Source of the DNA: Sceloporus undulatus
Taxonomy: Eukaryota > Chordata > Lepidosauria > Squamata > Phrynosomatidae
Assembly: GCF_019175285.1 (NCBI RefSeq)
Contig: NC_056523.1
Location: 182,507,732 to 182,571,731, forward strand
Direction: 5' to 3'
Length of the DNA stretch: 64,000 bases
In this document: positions 32,975 through 45,533 of the stretch, piece after piece
How the letters are laid out: each line of letters begins with the position of its first letter
Numbering within the stretch: the first letter of the stretch is position 1
The notes under the pieces: generated by a model
The model's input: only the letters and a program-made list of their open reading frames with translations
The model's database searches: none
Told to the model about the DNA's origin: nothing
Program-made: the position numbers and the translations under genes

Positions 32975-33500
32975 CAACCAACAGTCTCTTGTTTCACAGA
33001 GTTCTTTCTCTTACTCCTAATGTTGAGGTGGAATCTCTTTTCCTGTAGCTTGCATCCATTGTTCCGTGTCCTAATCTCTGGAGCAGCAGAAAACAAGCTT
33101 GCTCCCTCCTCAATATGACATCCCTTCAGATATTTAAACAGGGCTATCATATCACCTCTTAACCTTCTCTTTTCCAGGCTAAACATCCCCAGCTCCCTAA
33201 GCCCTCATAGGGCATGGTTTCCAGACTCTTCGCCATTTTAGTTGCCCTCCTTTGGACACGCTTCAGTTTCTCCACATCCTTTTTGAATTGTGAGGCCCAG
33301 AACTGGACACAGCATTCCAGGTGGGGCCTGACCGAAGCAGAATACGTATTACTTCCCATGATTTAGACACTATACTTCTATTGATGCAGCCTAAAATTGC
33401 ATTGGCCTTTTCAGCTACCGCATCACACTGTTGACTCATGTTCAGCTTCTGATCTACTTGGACTTCTAGCTTTCTTTCACTTTGCCAAGCATTATAGTCT
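32975..33500 (-). mobile_element. CR1 LINE 3' part
   Basis: Minus-strand words [31 protein letters not shown] and [20 protein letters not shown] are the C-terminus of CR1 reverse transcriptase. The piece at 33360-33490 (GCATTGGCCTTTTCAGCTAC) is another CR1-type stretch. It directly abuts the end of the inverted duplication. Confidence 0.85.
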
Positions 33501-33705
33501 TTTTAGTGAGTCTTTTCTTATGATATGCCCAAAATATGACAACTTCTGTTTAGCCATCTTGCTTCCATGGAGAGTTCAGGCCTGATCTCCTCTAGGACCC
33601 ATCCATTAGCTTTTTTAGCAGTTTGCAATATTCTCAGAACTCTTTTCCAGTACCACATCTCAGCTGAGTTGATTTTCTTCCTAACACATGAGTAGAAGAG
33701 TTTGC
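33500..33705 (-). mobile_element. RTE/BovB LINE fragment
   Basis: Minus-strand frame KKINSAEMWYWKRVLRILQT, then NGWVLEEIRPELSMEARW, matches the C-terminus of BovB polyprotein, also present at 62735-63340. Confidence 0.75.
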
Positions 33706-34047
33706 AGTGGGGGGGCATGCTCCTCCTCCACACGCTGTTCTACTCTCATGTAGAGTGGCATGCAGCAGGGAGGAAGCATGCCCAGCCCCGCCTGCTGCAT
33801 GCTGTTCTACTCATGTGTAGAGTAGTGCCCATGCCTGCCATGCACTGTTCTATTCACAGACTTGGACTCTGAATTGTAAGAAAGTTAATGTGAATATGTT
33901 TTAGGAAAGAATGGGTAAGAGCTCATAGTGAGAGATATTCAGAAAGAAGGAAGCTAATGATGAATGGGGGTTTCTGAAAATTTTGAATAAACAATCACAA
34001 AACAATTCAGTGAAAAAAGGAAAATGATAATCAGCGAAGTAAACCTG
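33706..34047. other. no gene seen
   Basis: Contains an irregular repeat of TGCTGTTCTACTC around CATGTAGAGT (33735-33855). Nothing else is recognised. Confidence 0.4.
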
Positions 34048-34167
34048 GGTGGATGCTTTATCACACTAGGGGGGTCAAACAGGATTTCAACAAGAGTTAA
34101 ACTAGTTTTCTTCTAGTTTAACTCTTGTTTAAATCTTGTTTGCCCTCTAATGTGATTCATCCAGGTA
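34048..34167. mobile_element. 120-base hairpin element inside CR1
   Basis: TGGATGCTTTATCACACTAG...AGAGTTAAACTAG is answered by CTAGTTTAACTCTTG...CTAATGTGATTCATCCA, giving one long imperfect hairpin. It lies between CR1 pieces. Confidence 0.65.
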
Positions 34168-34410
34168 TCCCCCATCCTATATCTGTGCATTTCATTTTTC
34201 CTCCCTAGGTGCAGTACCTTACATCTCTCCGTGTTGAATTTAATTTTGTAAACTTTGGCCCAGTTTTCTAGTCTGTTCAAGTCATTTTGAATCTTGATTC
34301 TATCCTCTGGGGTATTAGCTACTCCTCTTAATTTGGTGTCATCTGCAAATTTGATAAGTATGCCCCCCAATTCTGTCTTCCAAGTCACTGATGGCAGAGT
34401 TCATGATGAC
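34168..34410 (-). mobile_element. CR1 LINE reverse-transcriptase fragment
   Basis: Minus-strand frame LIKFADDTKLRGVANTPEDR, followed by NDLNRLENWAKVYKIKFN and CKVLHLG, is the FADD catalytic region of CR1 reverse transcriptase. It lies upstream of the CR1 3' part at 32975-33500 on the same strand. Confidence 0.85.
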
Positions 34411-34435
34411 AGAGAATCTTTTCCATCCCAGAGCC

Positions 34436-34672
34436 CATTCACTTAATTTTTATACCCAGGAAGATCTGGCACAGAGCCTCAGATTCACATCTCTCATTAT
34501 TTATCTTTTGAATCTCAGTTCTTTGAGACTTAATTAATTTCCCTCTTAATCCCAGGAAATGTAATGTGCCAACCCCTCAAGGTAGGCTTCATCCCTATTA
34601 TAAGGAGGGGAAAAAGGGCTTTGGTGCAACAGAAATTATCTTCCACAGAGTTCAGAGTTTTAGGAAGCATCT
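34436..34672 (+). promoter_or_regulatory. orphan promoter and 5' UTR of a lost peptide gene (D)
   Basis: Matches the promoter block of gene A: CCATTCACTTAATTTTTATAC, TTATTTATCTTTTGAATCTC, CTCTTAATCCCAGG and CTATTATAAGG at 34595-34605. The transcript start region (AAAGGGCTTTGGTGCAACAG to TTTTAGGAAGCATCTGG) follows. The similarity ends just before where the ATG should be, so no coding exon remains. Confidence 0.75.
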
Positions 34673-35054
34673 GGGGGGCTCAACAGATGGCCCCTAAGGA
34701 TGTGTGTGTATGTATATGTATATGACTGGCTGGCTCAAGGGGCAGAGAGATGCCCTGCTGGTGACTGGAAGCAAGGAAGTCAATTTCTCATACAATAAAG
34801 AGCTGTCTGTCTACTTTAATGGATGGGCGGGCTGCTAGTTACCTCTTCTTATGTCTGTCCCTTCCTGGTTACCATAATGACCATCTGCTGGCATTTTAAA
34901 ATGGCGTCCCCCACAGATGCATGAGGACAGGTAATTGTAGCCAGGAAGGGAGTGAGTGGGTTCCTTCGCCCATCCCCAACTCTCTGTTAAAGTTGCCTTT
35001 CTTGTTTTCCTTTCTAGGGAAGGACTGAAAAGACTCATCCCTCATCCCTCCATA

Positions 35055-35398
35055 TTTGCGGCTTTGATATTTGCGGATTTGTTTATTCATGGATTTGATT
35101 AATATGTTCTCTCTAGGAATATCTAGGTTCTCCAGTGCAACTCTATGGTCAACTTTAACTAAAAGTCGTACTGAAGGACCTAGAGATTCTTAGAGAGAAC
35201 ACTCCACTAGGCATTTGTATCTCCTCCAGGGCAGTTCTATGGTCAGTATCTGTCGGATGTTGACTGCAGAGTTGCACTGGAGGACCTAGAGATTCCTAGA
35301 GAGGTGTTCTCTCAGGTAAAAACATGGTGTTTTGGTTATTTGTGGTTTTTCCATATTCATGGGGGTCTTGTTTCCCTAACCCTAGTGAATATGGAGAG
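35055..35398. mobile_element. Tigger-like MITE
   Basis: CCATATTTGCGGCTTTGATATTTGCGG at the left and CCCTAGTGAATATGGAGAG at the right, with repeated TCCTCCAGGGCAGTTCTATGG inside. It is a relative of 40216-40546. Confidence 0.6.
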
Positions 35399-35399
35399 A

Positions 35400-36680
35400 C
35401 AAGTGTATATGGTGCTTGCATTATAAGAAAGGATTTTAAAAAAAATACTATTTGTCTTCAGGCTCTGTTAGGTGCAAATGGATAGTGTCATGCCTCCAGA
35501 GCATCTTTGATGCTCTTGAGACATATATTTGGTTGAGATTATATTAGGCTTTCTATGTATCAGTTTAGGAGGGGAAACAGAGATCTACAGCTTAAGAAAG
35601 ACAAGGATTGTGGGAAATCCCAGGGTCTTATACTGTCTCCCTCTAGTTAGTTTCAGTGTGTAGTAAGATTTCAGCCAAGTCAGACCTGGAGAGAGTATTT
35701 TCCTTTGACAAAGAGATAAGTCCACAAAAGAAGAAAGATAGTCCTCAGAAGAAGCAAGATAGAATCCACCAAGAAGAGAGCAAGGTATTTAGGAAGGACT
35801 ATTAAGAAAAAGGAGATCGGTTTCATGTTTGTGTTTATAACCAGTAAAGCTTTTGAAACTTAAGAAATTTGTGGACAAATCTTTTGTTCTGGCTGTGATC
35901 CCGAGAGCCAGAGGCCTTACTACACCCAAAGTCCATAGTATTGCTCTTGGGACAAAACAGATAGAGAGGGGGAAAAAGTGTGTATGGGGGGGGGGGAGGG
36001 AGGGATACAAAACCTGCTCACTTCACCGAGATACTTCCTTTTCCATGAAAAGATATGGGGAGAATGTGTGCTTCAGTAAGGGTGGGTTGTTAACCTCCCT
36101 CCTAAATAGTGCAAAAAGGGGGAGGGGGGAGAAATCTAGCAGCACCTTGAAAAGTACCTTGACTATAGTTTTGCATGAATTTTCATGGGTACATCCACAT
36201 CTTCAGATGCAACACAGAATTATGTTAAATCTTCAGGTTATTAAGTATATTTATAAAGTTATGGGAATAAACCTCAGCAAAAAGCATAATGACTGAGAGA
36301 GCAATGTGGCAACAGGTGATGATGGGAGCTGTAGTCACCTACATATGGCAAGTGCCAGGTTGTTGAATGCTCCTGCATAAACACATACTTCAGTGGAACC
36401 AAGATGGTTTCTGTAATACTAACTCTCTTCAAAGTGAGTCTATCCAACCAATGGCCAAGTACACCATGAGAAGTCCACAATGGACCAGACACCCATGCAG
36501 TATAATGTTTCTATCATAATACCCAAGTATCCCATCTAGCTCCTTGCCCCCCATTAATTCCGACCTCTTCCACCACCTTTATAACACTTGCCTTTCTCCA
36601 GAACACAAGCTATCTGTCTTCTTTTTCTTTGTCACCCTATGAGCACATATGAGTGCTCCAACTACAATACAGATGAGAAT
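35400..36680. other. intergenic, no gene recognised
   Basis: No conserved frame. It includes a G run (35982-35998) and short diffuse repeats only. Confidence 0.4.
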
Positions 36681-36689
36681 CTCAGAATT

Positions 36690-36950
36690 CAGGCAATGTA
36701 ACAGTGAACAATGGCCTGTTACCGACTGCCAAAATAAAGCTGCTTCGGGTCTCTTTGGAGGTATGCTGTTTAAATGATGCATGCATCCTAAGAATTATGG
36801 GGAAGCTGCACCAAAGCTGCACTCTGGTGCTTAGGAATGGAGTGTGGCTTTGGCGCGACCTCCAGACTCTTAGGACCCATGCATCATTTAAATAGCATAC
36901 CTCCAAAGAGACCCGAAGCAGCTTTATTTTGGCAGGCTGTAACAGGTCAA
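36690..36950. mobile_element. palindromic MITE, pair with 54465-54705
   Basis: The left half (CTGCCAAAATAAAGCTGCTTCGGG ... CTTTGGAGGTATGCTG) mirrors the right half (AGCATACCTCCAAAG ... GAAGCAGCTTTATTTTGGCAG). CAATG occurs at both outer edges (36706-36710 and 36949-36953 region) as a possible target duplication. Frames crossing it are repeat-derived. Confidence 0.75.
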
Positions 36951-37321
36951 TGTACCATTTCAGAAAACAGAGTAAAAGTGCTGGAAAATACACTCATCCA
37001 CCAAGAAACACACAAGCAAACACCTTAACTTCTGTTCAGTATAAGCAGTAATGAAATGTTCTCTGGCAGGAATGGATAACTTCCTCAGGTTGAACTCTGT
37101 GCGTGCATTGGCTAACCCTGCAACCCTCCTCTGCCACTATCATCAGCACCCCCAACCCCACCACAGATAATCTGCTCAAATACAGTTGTAGTTACAATGA
37201 ACGTATAGTACAGTAAGGTGCCCTGGTGCTCCCAGATGGCCAGGTCTTCTTCTGCATGACATCATCATCTGGTGGTTTCTCAGACTTGTGATGTGTCCCC
37301 ATTTCCAAAAGGTTGAAAGTT

Positions 37322-37412
37322 TTTATCACCAGTAGTGAGATGATGGTGTTGATGATAATATTTATTTATATCTTGCTTTTCTCCCAAAATTGTAACTCAA
37401 AGTGGCTTTATG
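37322..37412. mobile_element. LINE 3'-tail-like fragment
   Basis: ATATTTATTTATATCTTGCTT and TAACTCAAAGTGGCTTTATG resemble the common squamate LINE tail (compare 57870-57960). Confidence 0.5.
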
Positions 37413-37418
37413 CTAATA

Positions 37419-37644
37419 CAGTGGGCCCTTGGGATCCACTGGGGTTTGGTTCCAGGATGTTCCATAGATATCAGAATCTGTGGGTGGAAGTCCTACTGAA
37501 TACAATGGCATAGTAAAAGGGTGTCCCTTATATAATATGGCAAAAATCAAGGTTTGCTATTGGGAATTTAGATTTTTTTTTATTTCAAACCTTGGATTCT
37601 TGAATCTGTGGATAAACAAATCCATGGATACGGAGGGCTGACTG
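37419..37644. mobile_element. Tigger-like MITE
   Basis: CAGTGGGCCCTTGGGATCC at the left, ACGGAGGGCTGACTG at the right, TA on both sides (37417-37418, 37645-37646). Confidence 0.85.
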
Positions 37645-38065
37645 TATTGTTTTAAACTAATATACATCATCAGTTTTGTTTCCACCCCATTTGCCTTTGG
37701 CCTCATCCACCCCTAGAATGTGTCCACTGAGTACTTAGCAGAAATGGATCTGAGCTGTGAGGCTGAAAGAGCTTTCCCATTACCATTGTTTTTCTATAAT
37801 AAATTTCAGAACCGCCTACTCATCAGTCCCTTGCATTGCCACCCTGTGTTTTGTCTGTATATTTCCGTTTAGCCATGTTTATTTTTCCACAACTTGCCTT
37901 CTCACTGAACATGTTTGTGCTTCCTTTACGGATCAACAATGTTCTACAACTGGAAACCCTCCTCTGTGGAACCAACCTATCCCTTGACTGTTTGTAACAG
38001 ACCCAGCCATAACACAGAGACAAGGCACACCATTGGTAATTTGTTGCTCAGAATGGGAGGGTTGT

Positions 38066-38075
38066 TTTATTTATG
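38066..38075 (-). terminator. polyadenylation signal of gene E
   Basis: Minus strand reads ATAAATAAAACAACC, giving AATAAA about 35 bases after the stop codon. Confidence 0.6.
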
Positions 38076-38103
38076 TATTTGAATATAATACCATGATCAA
38101 ACT

Positions 38104-38261
38104 TCAATTTCTAATGCTTCCAGCCATTGAGAGGATTAGTAATTCATCAGGAATATGTAGCTTGTCCAGCAACTGCCAGTTATTTAGTATCACAACTATG
38201 TCATTCAGCATTTTATTTACATAATCAGCACACTCATTGTCACGTTTGGTTTGCTCACAAT
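38104..38261 (-). CDS. gene E last exon (helical C-terminus)
   Basis: Preceded by TTTCTTTTCATTACAG on the minus strand and open to TGA. The word ADYVNKMLNDIVVIL lines up with PDYATNMLADIFAIL in the last exon of gene B, the strongest protein-level tie between the long and short genes. Two cysteines five to eight residues apart near its start are absent from A, B and C. Confidence 0.75.
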
Positions 38262-41200
38262 CTGTAATGAAAAGAAAGCAAAACTGATGGAAAATGCACA
38301 TATGACAACTATAACAGGTGTGCTTTGGAGGAGACTGATACAAATGAACGATAAAAATTTTCTTTTTCTTAAAAAAAACCCTTTAAACATGAATGTGTGG
38401 ATTTGGAGGTAGTGGGAATTGTTTCTTTCTTCCACTTCCAACTTAACATTTCTTCAGGCTTGCAGGAACAGATAAATTTCAATCATTTTTTTTTTCAAGC
38501 AGAGGGAGCATTAGAGGACTTTGTATTGCAAAAGTGATATTGGCAGCCTCATGTGGCCGAGGCCTGCTTGAAATGTTGACTAGATGAAACTTTGGGATTT
38601 GACTTTCAAGACTTTTTTTCTGCTGGGGGGCAGGGGGGTGGGGAATGGGTGACTCAACGCCACCCGTTCTACCCCAGAAGGAGGCCGTGGCAACTACACG
38701 CCATGGCCTCCAGAGGGACCAAAAAGAAACTGCTTCTGGGTGAGTTTTTTCTGCATCCCAGAAGGGGTGTCATAGGTGCGTTTGCGCGCCATGATGATGC
38801 CCCTTGTGCACAGTGCTGTTTAGGCGCTGTGTATGACAAGTGTCATCATGGTGCATACTGTGTAGATGGGTGTGCACCAAGATGGTGCCCAGGTGGCACG
38901 GTAAGTGCTTCGAGTGTGCGGACGCTTAGCCATACCGCACATACAGGCTGGCACAAAGTGCTGATCTGTACTGCCCCTATGTGGACCATTTTGAGGTATT
39001 TTTCACCTGAAAAAATAGGGGGAAGTCTTGGGGAGTTAGGGGTCTTGGGGGACTGCAGAAAAGGTTTAGGGACTGAGATTATGTATATTTGCATTATTCC
39101 ATCCTCCTTTTGTAATATCTATGCCTATCTTGCTCTTCTATACCTACCTTCATCGGAAGGTGGCTCTTTTGTGAAAGAGGCTGGGCCTAAGAATCAAAAC
39201 ATTTTTATACATTAGCAGGGAGCCTGAGACTGATTGTCTGGAATCCTTCTGGGGAGGTATGAATGCCCAAGTGCTGTACGAGTACGTAGTTGTCCTAATT
39301 CTCTCCAATCCCTATAATTCTCTCCAATCCCACTGCAATCAATAGGGGTCTGTTCCCTGTTGACTGAGAAGCAGTTAACTCAGGGGTAGGCAACCTGCGG
39401 CCCGCGGGCCGGATGCAGCCCGGCAAGGCCTTGGGACCGGCCCCAGCCCAGTCCTGCCGCCGATTGCCGCCGGAACCTTTGGCCTCTCGCATGAGAGCGT
39501 GGGGCCTTTGGCCTATCAGGAGGAGGCAGGCAAGGGGGNNNNNNNNNNNNNNNNNNNNNNNNNNNNNNNNNNNNNNNNNNNNNNNNNNNNNNNNNNNNNN
39601 NNNNNNNNNNNNNNNNNNNNNNNNNNNNNNNNNNNNNNTGAGAGCGTGGGGCCTTTGGCCTATCAGGAGGAGGCAGGCAAGGGGGCAAGCAGCGGGCAAG
39701 GGGGGCAATTGTCTATAGAAGCCTCCGAAACGTGCATTTATATTAACATTTTTTTAAAAATCAGCATTTTTTTTGCGTGTCCTCCATTTTTTTAAAAAAA
39801 GTGTTCTCCATTTGAAAATTTTGTCCTACATTTGTCCCGGTTTATTTGTTTATTTAATTTTTTTAAAAAATATTTAATTATTTATTTTTTGGCTTCGGCC
39901 CCCCAGTTGTCTGAGGGACAGCAACCCGGCCCCCGGCTCAAAAAGGTTGCCTACCCCTGAGTTAACTAATGTTCCCACCCTGAACAATTCTCTAGTGTGA
40001 TAGGCAGAAGCACAACTCTTCTTGCAATTCCATTTTGTGCCAGAGATCATCCCCATGAGGGTGGATGGGTGGTACCACCCACCAGTTGCTTCACAATTGA
40101 CAGGGGAACATATTACCATTGGTCACAGTAGCTTCTGCCCCATAAGTGAGGACTGGGGACCTTTCATGGTCCCTATGTATCTCCTAAACAAGGGAATACA
40201 TGGTGATTGTGAATACTGTCAGCCCTCCATATTTGCAGCTTTGACTTTTGCAGCTTTGATTATTCATGGATTTGAGTAATGTGTTCTATCTAGGTCCTCC
40301 AGGGCAATTCTGATGGACATTGACCATAGAGTTATGATGGAGGACATAGAAATTCCTAACAAAAACACATCTGTAAGCAAGTGTTGGTCTTCAGTGTGAT
40401 CTATGGTCAACTTCCAGTGGATGTTGATTATAGAGTTGCACAGGAGGACCTAGAGAGGAGTTCTCTCAGGTAATTTTTTTCTGTGTCTTTTCAGCTTTCA
40501 CTGGGATACTGGGCCCATAGCCCCAGTGAATGTGGAGGGCCCACTGTACAAAACAATCACAACTATATAACTCTTAGTTATACACTCGTAACTGCTTGAC
40601 AGGATTCTAGCCTCCTCCATATTTGGAAAGACAAAGTCTTCCTATCCATCATTCAACAGCTAGTTGATCTTACTGTTGTGTCATACCATGAATATGTATA
40701 ACACATCGTTCCTACCCCCATGTCTTCCTTTTCCATGTCTTCCTTTTTCTTTTCTCTCCCCTGTCTTAATATTTGTATCACCCCCCACAAAGAATTAATG
40801 TAGGATGTTTTCTCTCACATGTATACATACCATGATGAGAAGATGGTTCTTCAATAGAAGAGGCTGAATCTAGGGAGGAATAATTATAAACATATTTTAA
40901 AAGTTAACACAATTGGATCATGCCTCCGTTTCAGACAAAAATCAATTAGAAAGTGCAACCAGAAGTAATTTCTGGTTATGGTTTCTGGATTTTTATTGGA
41001 GGTTTGGGCTTTAAACCTTATCTGCTACTCCTGGAAGTCTCATGGAGTGACAAATGACATTTTTCAGGCAGTTTTTTTGCCACCAGAAATTGGGTGGCAT
41101 TAGGAGATTTTAGACTACAAAAATGGTTTTGGAGGCTTAGAGCAATGTATGAGCTACACCATATTTAAAATATCACTGTTCATAGATCTTGCTCTCACAA

Positions 41201-44200
41201 ACTTACCATGATGAGAATGTGGCTTTTTTGTAGAAGAGGCTGGGCCTAGTAATCAAAATATGCAAAAAGTAAACAGGGAGCCTATGGCCTGAAATAGAGA
41301 GCCATATGTGGGGGGGGGGGCTTGATGCCGCCCCTTTCAGCACCAGATCAGGGGCACAGCAACTACACACTGTGATCCCAATCTGGCTTTTTTCTGGCTC
41401 AAAAAGAAGTGGTAAAATTCTATTCTTTTTTGCTCCAGAAAAAAGGATGCTCTTTCCACTGCTGTTGCAGCTTTTTGGCACTCCTGTGGCATGTGGTTTC
41501 TAAACAACATGCCACTAGAATACTGAAAAGCTGCCACTGTGTAAATTTCTGAGCGGCTTTATGGCAGCTTCCTGTCGGCTTGGGGACATGCATCATGTGT
41601 ATGCTATGGCCCCAAACTGCCGACTTCCCCCCCAGTCTACTCCGGCCCTAAGAATCACATTCCAGAAGTGGAAAGACAAATATTTGCCATTCATCTTTTA
41701 GGCTGCATCCACATTGCAGAAATAATCCAGTCTGACACCACTTTAACTGTTATGGCCCATTGTTATGAACTTCTGAGAACTGCAGTTTTGTGAGACATTT
41801 AGCCTTCTTTGGCTGCATCTGAACTGCAGAAATAATCCAGTTTGATTCCACGTTAACTGTCATGGCTCAATGCTATGGAATCCTGGGATTTATAGGCTTT
41901 AACCTTCTCTGTCAGAGAACTACAGTTCACAGAATTCCATAAAATTGAGCCATGGAAATTAAAGTGGTGTCGAAATGGTTTATTTCTGCAGTGTGGATGC
42001 AGTCTTAGTGGTTTAAGGATTATACTGTTCAGTCTGTGTTACAAATTTGTAATGCCAACCTTCATCTCTTTTATTCCTTCTGTTTTCTTTTATTACTTCT
42101 TTCCTTCCTTTGTTTTTCTGCTACTCTTCCCCTATTTTTATACTGTTAATTAAAAAAAATTAAATAGTTTTCTATCACAAACATATCTCTATGGGAAAGT
42201 CACACTTCAGAAGAGGTTTTAGACCTTTGCATGGCAAGATCACTATTTACATAAAATATTTAACTCTGATTAAACATCTGAGGAAAAGAGATTCCATCTC
42301 AACATTAGGAGGAACTTCCTGACAGTAAGGGCTGTTTGACAGTGGAACACACTCCCTCGGAGGGTAGTGGAGTCTCCTTCCTTGGAGACCTTTAAACAGA
42401 GGCTGGATGGCCATCTGTCAGGGATGCTTTGATTGAGAATTCCTGCATGGAAGGGGGTTGGACTGGATGGCCCCTGTGGTCTTTTCCAACTCTATGATTC
42501 TATGATGATTACAAATGACCATTATTAACAATTGTCCCACATTTGCCAAAAGGTTTCACAAATTTCAGGGACTGGCCCTGAGACTCCAGGCCAGGGCCTT
42601 TGGACGGAGGAGGATATGCAGGGGGACAATGCACCCCTGAAAAGACAAAACACACACACAAACAGCAAATGTGTGCATGTACTGCTGGCCTCTACTACTG
42701 CTGGCTGCTTACATTTAAACAACCCAATCCTTATTTCTTGCTAGCAGAAATTCATAGCACTTCATATGGCAGGGGAACCAGATTCTATGGGTGTAACCTG
42801 CACTCGATTAGCTTTACGGGAGCAATGTCTCCATAGCTAAGACACACAATTCTAAAGACATCCAAGCATTTTCTAAGCCCAAGTGAGATCATATTAGGCT
42901 TCCCTCTTTACTCCCTTACCCTTGAAGCCGGTCATAGTGCTTCAAAAGTCAGTCAAAGGCCACAATTTCCCCACCCTTCTTGTAATACCTATGTACATGG
43001 TTCTTGCTGTTGTATACATACTGTCATGAGAAGATGATTCTGCTTTGGAAGGGGATGGACCTAGGCATCAAAATATTTTACAGTGTTAGAAAGGATCATG
43101 AGACTACAAGGTTGGAAGACAATATTTAACAGCCGTCATTTAGTTGTCAGATCACTACTCTATCTGTAGAGGAAAGCGTGTCTTACAGATACAAACATCA
43201 AGCAGTTTTTAGTTTTGGATATATGGTCAGTTTATATTAATGTGTGTGGGTTCATTTTTATTCTGGTTACATTCTGGGGCTGTAATTCTTTGTTAATGAT
43301 CTCCTAAAGAAAGCAATAAGTAATTTTAGCATGGAGAAAATCTTTAAAAACCACTGTTCTTGAAGACTATTTGCAGTCTGGGTTTTATTCTGGGCCAATT
43401 TTTTTTTGTGGTTGTTTTGCACAGAAAATAGCATTTTATGTACAGGAAACAGACTTTTCTGCACATAAAATGATATTTTTGCAAAGAGGAGGCTTTATTT
43501 CCTTTGAAGAAAATGCTGCTTTCTCCACAAAACAACCATTTGAGAATATTGTGCAGAATAAGTCTGGAACTGCAAAGATTCTTATCAATCCAGAATTATT
43601 CTTTTCAGTGTTTGTTGGCACTTGAGAAACATTTTTTCCTACCATTAAAAATATATATTATCAAACATTCTCTCCATACCTAGAATATATCTCCTTTTTT
43701 CTTTTCACCCATTCTTATTTTTGTTTGTTTATTTGTTTGATTTTACATTATAATTAGAAAAAAACATCTCTTATACTTAAAACCATCAGACGATGAATAT
43801 TCCATGGAAGAGGCTGAATATAATGTGGAAAATCTGGCAATATAGTTTAGAAGTTAGCATAAAATCTGATTCTGAGCATTATTCAAGCAAAAACTTTTAA
43901 TCTCATTAAACACTGGCAACAACAAAAAAGGGGTTTTACTTCCAGTAATTATGCTATGCCAGAATATATGTTGCTGAAATTTTTAATACAATGCTATTTC
44001 CATCCTTCGAATTTCAAGTGTTATCTACTATATGCTTGCATTAGATAGCAAGAGGCTAGGCATACAGATATTGCCACCAAGCATGGTGCAGTGTTTTCTG
44101 TTGGACTAAGCCCCTAGAGATCAGGGGTCAAACCACGCATCAACCATGAAAACTCACTGTGTAACTTTGGGCAAGTCACATTCTTTCAACCTGTAGTCTG

Positions 44201-45494
44201 CATTATTCCAACCCTCTTTTTTAAATATCTATGTCTTTCTTGATCGTATATAGTTACCGTCATGAGAAGGTGGCTCTTTTGTAGAAGAGGTAGGACCTAA
44301 GAATTAAAATATTAGTAAAGGTTAGCAGGGAATCTGAAGGCTTTATGACATGCAGCTTTGCGATTCCCATGGGAGGGAAGCAGCATCAATGCTGCTAATG
44401 GTACAACACCACTTCCCTCCCATAGCAGCTCCATCCCTGGACCATTTCGTTTCATTCACGAGAGAAACCTATGAATGAGATACCAATAGTGTGATGCCCC
44501 AGGTGCAGAAAGCCATTCCCGGGGCAGTTGCGTTATTGGCAGTCACATGCCACATTACTGCACTACATTCTTATAGTGCTGCTATTCCACTTTAACTGCT
44601 CTGCCTGCCTCCTGTTGCATTCTGGGACTTGTAGTTTAGTGAGGCCTAAGAGCTCTCTGGCTGAGAATTCTAAATGCCCCCTCCTTAAACTGCAAATCCC
44701 AGAATGCAACGGGAATCAGCCAGAGCAGTTAAAGTGGAATAGCAAAATCGTAAGAGTATAATGCAGTAATCTAGATGGTGTCATTGCCTCATCTTCCCCA
44801 CTTTCCCCCCTCCCCCTTGCTATTTTTAATTTTTTAATTCTCCTCTTTTTGTCACACAATTCCAGAGCTCTGCAGCATCAAGGATTTCCATTAAAAAATT
44901 AAAATGTTAAATTGGGGCTACCACACTCCAAAATAACTCAAGAAAATTAAAAAATAATAATAATAAAGGCATACCAGGGTGGAGGGAGAGGCTGAGGAAG
45001 GAAGAATCTGAGAAGGGAGTGTGATGGGGACAGCAGTCCCCAGTCATGAAAGAAAACAGATGCAGTAACAGTGGCAATAAAAGTGGTACATTGCTGTTTC
45101 TTTCCCCCCTGTGATTACAAGGAGAAAGAAGCTGGTATGATAAAGCCCTGAGACTTATCCTCCAAGGATCATAGTTGGAAAGACCAAGGCTTACTATTTA
45201 TTATTCAGTAGTTGATTTTCCTATTCTGTCTATGCATAAATACATATCACACATCATCCTCTCTCTCTCACACACAGCATATTCCATTCCTCCTCTTCTC
45301 TTTTCTTTTCTCTTCCTATCTCTTTATTTTTGAATGGTCAATAGCAAAAACAATTTAGAAAATTTTATTTCAAATGCATACATACCACTTTGAGAAGATG
45401 ACTCTTCAGCAGAAGAGGGTGAACCTAGGAGAAAGTGGTAATGAATATATTTTAAAAGTTAGCAGGTTTGGATCTTCATATAAACCAAATCTTC

Positions 45495-45533
<39 letters not shown>

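Noticed and set aside
32940-34388. Host gene with reverse-transcriptase-like frames
   Set aside because: [12 protein letters not shown] and LEKRRLRGD words are CR1; the KKINSAEMWYW part is BovB.
39295-39795. Frames with long X runs
   Set aside because: They read through the 100-N assembly gap inside the hAT element.
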